Positions 61,811-64,000 of a stretch of 64,000 nt of DNA are shown here, piece after piece. The position numbers and the translations under genes are program-made. The DNA lies in the NCBI GenBank assembly GCA_039029275.1, contig JBCCGL010000003.1:124001-188000 (forward strand), read 5' to 3'. Each line of letters begins with the position of its first letter. Within the stretch, counting starts at the first letter, position 1. The notes beneath the pieces were generated by a model. That model was not told the DNA's origin. It worked only from the letters and a program-made list of their open reading frames with translations, and did not search any database. This stretch comes from JBCCGL01 sp039029275. GTDB taxonomy: Bacteria; Pseudomonadota; Gammaproteobacteria; JBCCGL01.

Positions 61811-63136
61811 ATGAGTCGCTCCGATTCAAATCTTTTTGTGTTCACTTTTTATGCTATCGCCGATCGCCTCGGGGTTTTTGCGAAGCTTGGAAGTATCGCC
61901 GTTGTAGATCAGATGGTTGTAAGCGGGACCCGTTTTCTTGCTACATTGTTAGTGGCTCGCTTTTGTAGCCCAGATGAGTTGGGTCTGTATTCACTCGGCT
62001 TCTCTATCGTTGCCATGGTCGCTGTCGTTCAAGAATCACTTGTTAGCACCCCGTATTCAGTTTTGTGCAACGTTCGCAAAGGATTGGGTAAACGGAGTTA
62101 CTCGGGGGCCGTCTTGATTCATCATGTTTTTTTCGCTGGGATTTCTTTGTCCTTGCTGCTAATCGTGTGCACCGGGTTGAGTTATTTTTATCCGAATACG
62201 GAGTTGTTACCCGTTTTATGGGTGCTGGTTATCACAGTACCTTTATCCTTGATGTGGGAATTTGTCCGACGCCTCCAGTTTGCTCACGTCACCATGTTTT
62301 GGGCGTTGATAATCGATTCGGCGCTCGCAGCAATTCTTATAAGCGGGTTGTTAATACTTGCAGCGAGCGATGCACTAACAGCGAAGAGCGCGTATTGGGT
62401 TGTTGCAATCGCCTGTGCAGTCGTCGGTTTAACCTGGTTGTTGTCGAATAGGCGAGTATTTGTGTTAAAAAGGCGGTCGATCATCTTTATTGCTAGTAAG
62501 CACTGGAAATTCGGTCGCTGGTTACTGGGAAGCCAATTGGTGATGGCCATTTATCAGTGGTCGAGTTACTGGCTGTTCGCCATTTTCCTCAGCACGACGC
62601 AAACGGGTATTTTTAGCGCCTGTATGAACGTTGTGATGCTCGCGAATCCCTTAACGATTGGAATGGCAAATATCCTCGACCCACGTTTGTCACAGGCATT
62701 CAAAAATGGAGGGAGGAGTGAAATTTTTCGAGTCTTGAAAAAAGTCATCCTTATAATGGGTGGAGTTATTTTCCTCTACTTCATTTTCCTGTCGCTGTTC
62801 GGCGATTTTGTTATTCGTGTTTTGTACAATAATGACGCATATCTTGGTAACCAACATCTGATTTCAGTTCTCGCGTTTATGGTTGTTCTCGGTGCCATTG
62901 GTACGCCGCTTACCTTGGCATTTCGTGCTCTACAAAAAACAGACCTTCTATTCAAGATCCAACTTGTGGAAGTGGTTTTGATGATCCTAATTTTTGTTCC
63001 CGCAATTCAGTATTTTGGAATGCTGGGAGGGGCTTACGCAATGCTGGCTGGATTTGTTATTGGCTCAGTGATGCGGATTATTGCAATTAGGGAAATTCTA
63101 AATAATCCCGAGGATGCTGCAAAAGCACTTCGGTAA
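61811..63136 (+). CDS. Polysaccharide flippase, Wzx/MATE-like
   Basis: 441-residue integral membrane protein with roughly twelve hydrophobic segments. The N-terminal segment VVDQMVVSGTRFLATLLVARFCSPDELGLYSLGFSIVAMVAVVQE is typical of oligosaccharide flippases. It is expected to move lipid-linked repeat units across the inner membrane for polymerisation. No polymerase (Wzy) is found in this window, so the locus probably continues to the right. The local sequence is AT-richer than the housekeeping genes. Confidence 0.85.
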   Translation: MSRSDSNLFVFTFYAIADRLGVFAKLGSIAVVDQMVVSGTRFLATLLVARFCSPDELGLYSLGFSIVAMVAVVQESLVSTPYSVLCNVRKGLGKRSYSGAVLIHHVFFAGISLSLLLIVCTGLSYFYPNTELLPVLWVLVITVPLSLMWEFVRRLQFAHVTMFWALIIDSALAAILISGLLILAASDALTAKSAYWVVAIACAVVGLTWLLSNRRVFVLKRRSIIFIASKHWKFGRWLLGSQLVMAIYQWSSYWLFAIFLSTTQTGIFSACMNVVMLANPLTIGMANILDPRLSQAFKNGGRSEIFRVLKKVILIMGGVIFLYFIFLSLFGDFVIRVLYNNDAYLGNQHLISVLAFMVVLGAIGTPLTLAFRALQKTDLLFKIQLVEVVLMILIFVPAIQYFGMLGGAYAMLAGFVIGSVMRIIAIREILNNPEDAAKALR

Positions 63137-63159
63137 CCTCGAAGAAAGTAAACTTGATA

Positions 63160-63693
63160 TCAGAAAAAGCGTTCTTTTATCTCGATAATATCACCGGGTT
63201 TTACGGTATCGTCCAATCCAACCTCTAGTTTTATTTTTTCATCATTCTCTTGTCTGGTGATAATCATCTCGTCTTTGTTAGCGCGATAGGTGAAACCTCC
63301 AGCGACTGCAACCGCGGTCACAACTGACATGCCGTTTACATACGAATAACTGCCTGGCACATTGACTTCGCCAATAATGTAGAACGGTCGGTTGCTTTGA
63401 ATCTCAACGCTGACCTTCGGGTCTTTGAGATAGTCGGGTTTAAGTTTGTCGGTTATCGATTGCTCAAGCTCGGTTGCGGTTAAATCCTTTGCTTGCACGT
63501 AGCGAATCAAAGGCATTGCGATACGACCGCTTCCATCGATTTCGAATGCGCCGGACAAATCTTCGTGTCCAAATACTGTGACCTTAACCTGGTCGCCCGA
63601 ATCGAGGCGATAGTCACTTCCGCTGTCAGCAAAACTAAATGAATAAAACGCAAGACTGGCAAGTGCGATCGCAAAAGATTGAAAATAGTTCAT
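63160..63693 (-). CDS. Polysaccharide export protein, Wza-type (Poly_export + SLBB)
   Basis: 177 residues. Signal peptide ends near SFA-DS (about residue 22); no lipobox cysteine is present, unlike E. coli Wza. Poly_export domain at about 27-105 (YRLDSGDQVKVTVFGHEDLSG, ITDKLKPDYLKDPKVSVEI) followed by one SLBB segment (FYIIGEVNVPGSYSYVNGMSV). It lacks the C-terminal helix of Wza that forms the outer-membrane pore, so it resembles the short EpsA/GumB group whose pore is provided by another protein. The beta-barrel gene next to it may play this part. Confidence 0.9.
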   Translation of the reverse strand: MNYFQSFAIALASLAFYSFSFADSGSDYRLDSGDQVKVTVFGHEDLSGAFEIDGSGRIAMPLIRYVQAKDLTATELEQSITDKLKPDYLKDPKVSVEIQSNRPFYIIGEVNVPGSYSYVNGMSVVTAVAVAGGFTYRANKDEMIITRQENDEKIKLEVGLDDTVKPGDIIEIKERFF

Positions 63694-63756
63694 TCGCTTA
63701 TTTTGCCTTTGCTGGACTGTTCGACTGACATCAGGTTGCTTGAAATAGTAAATCGA

Positions 63757-64000
63757 TCACCAATTGAGTCGTGCCGACAGCGCTAACTGTTGTCGTGAAA
63801 AATCTTCACCTGAATCATCGCCACTTGAATCACGCGAATCTCGGCGTAATTCTATGTTTACATAAAGTGCACGATTCAAAAGATAGTTGACACCGAGTGA
63901 GAAAATTTTGTCGTCGTCGTCGCGGCTAATATCCTCGTACTCATTTGAGTATACGTCATACGAAGCAAACAATAGCAAATTGCGCAGGAGTTCGTGATCG
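63757..64000 (-). CDS. Outer-membrane beta-barrel protein of polysaccharide loci (C-terminal part only)
   Basis: The frame is open to the right edge of the window, so only the last 80 residues are seen. They contain the segment DHELLRNLLLFASYDVYSNEY and alternating polar/apolar strands, ending in a terminal tryptophan, as outer-membrane barrels do. The DHELLRNL pattern is that of the putative beta-barrel porin 2 (BBP2/EpsL) group common beside Wza-type genes. It is read in the same direction as the export protein gene and 63 bp before it. Confidence 0.75.
   Translation of the reverse strand, partial: DHELLRNLLLFASYDVYSNEYEDISRDDDDKIFSLGVNYLLNRALYVNIELRRDSRDSSGDDSGEDFSRQQLALSARLNW

Noticed and set aside
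63137..63175. Inverted TGATAT/ATATCA pair between the flippase and export protein genes, as a bidirectional terminator
   Set aside because: Stem is AT-only with a long loop and no flanking T-run; part of it is inside the export protein coding region.

Overview
The window is a bacterial chromosome segment whose gene order and protein sequences point to a gammaproteobacterium, probably marine. It has the classic rpsB-tsf-pyrH-frr-uppS-cdsA-dxr-rseP-bamA-skp-lpxD-fabZ-lpxA run, the kdsA-eno-ftsB-ispD-ispF run, and two neighbourhoods otherwise best known from Pseudomonas (nagZ next to methylthioinosine phosphorylase; mupP-ubiG-methylthioadenosine deaminase). I cannot name a genus from sequence alone. 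No tRNA, rRNA, CRISPR array or intact insertion sequence was seen.

Layout. 1-4.2 kb: end of a Yej-type peptide ABC importer operon (two permeases and a double ATPase). 4.2-5.9 kb: a minus-strand REC-GGDEF-EAL protein whose EAL half looks dead. 6.0-10.6 kb: minus-strand dapE-glnD-map. 10.7-12.3 kb: a cytoplasmic gamma-glutamyltransferase-like enzyme sitting between map and rpsB. 12.4-28.9 kb: translation factors, isoprenoid and phospholipid synthesis, outer-membrane assembly and lipid A synthesis; gnnA and gnnB lie between lpxA and lpxB, so this cell very likely makes lipid A on a 2,3-diamino sugar. 28.9-32.0 kb: four minus-strand genes (PilZ protein, alkyltransferase-like protein, Syd, secreted astacin-type protease) that split lpxB from rnhB. 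32.1-46.4 kb: rnhB, dnaE, accA, tilS, pyrG, kdsA, eno, ftsB, ispD, ispF, nagZ, an MscS channel and methylthioinosine phosphorylase. 47.2-54.0 kb: a 36-codon membrane peptide gene, then minus-strand mupP, ubiG, mtaD, an acyl-CoA ligase, a crotonase-fold protein without the usual catalytic glutamates, an M48 protease and an SH3 protein. 54.2-55.3 kb: a hotdog thioesterase and a haloacid dehalogenase. 55.4-64 kb: an exopolysaccharide or capsule locus with mixed gene orientation (ATP-grasp, GDP-mannose 3,5-epimerase-like enzyme, Wzc-type tyrosine kinase, acetyltransferase, flippase, Wza-type export protein, beta-barrel protein) that continues past the right edge.

How the parts fit. Much of the window serves the envelope. 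DXR, IspD, IspF and UppS make and use isoprenoid units for undecaprenyl carrier; CdsA feeds phospholipid; RseP and BamA/Skp handle envelope stress and outer-membrane protein assembly; FabZ, LpxA, LpxD, LpxB, GnnA, GnnB and KdsA build lipid A and Kdo; NagZ and MupP recycle peptidoglycan; the last 8.5 kb exports surface polysaccharide. MtaD and the neighbouring-type phosphorylase together describe a two-step methylthioadenosine salvage route through methylthioinosine. The most informative observations are the gnnAB insertion (with a leucine at the acyl-chain ruler position of LpxA), the long repeat-built tail on ribosomal protein S2, the catalytically degraded EAL and crotonase domains, the odd overlap of the astacin protease gene with syd, and the GDP-mannose epimerase in the polysaccharide locus.
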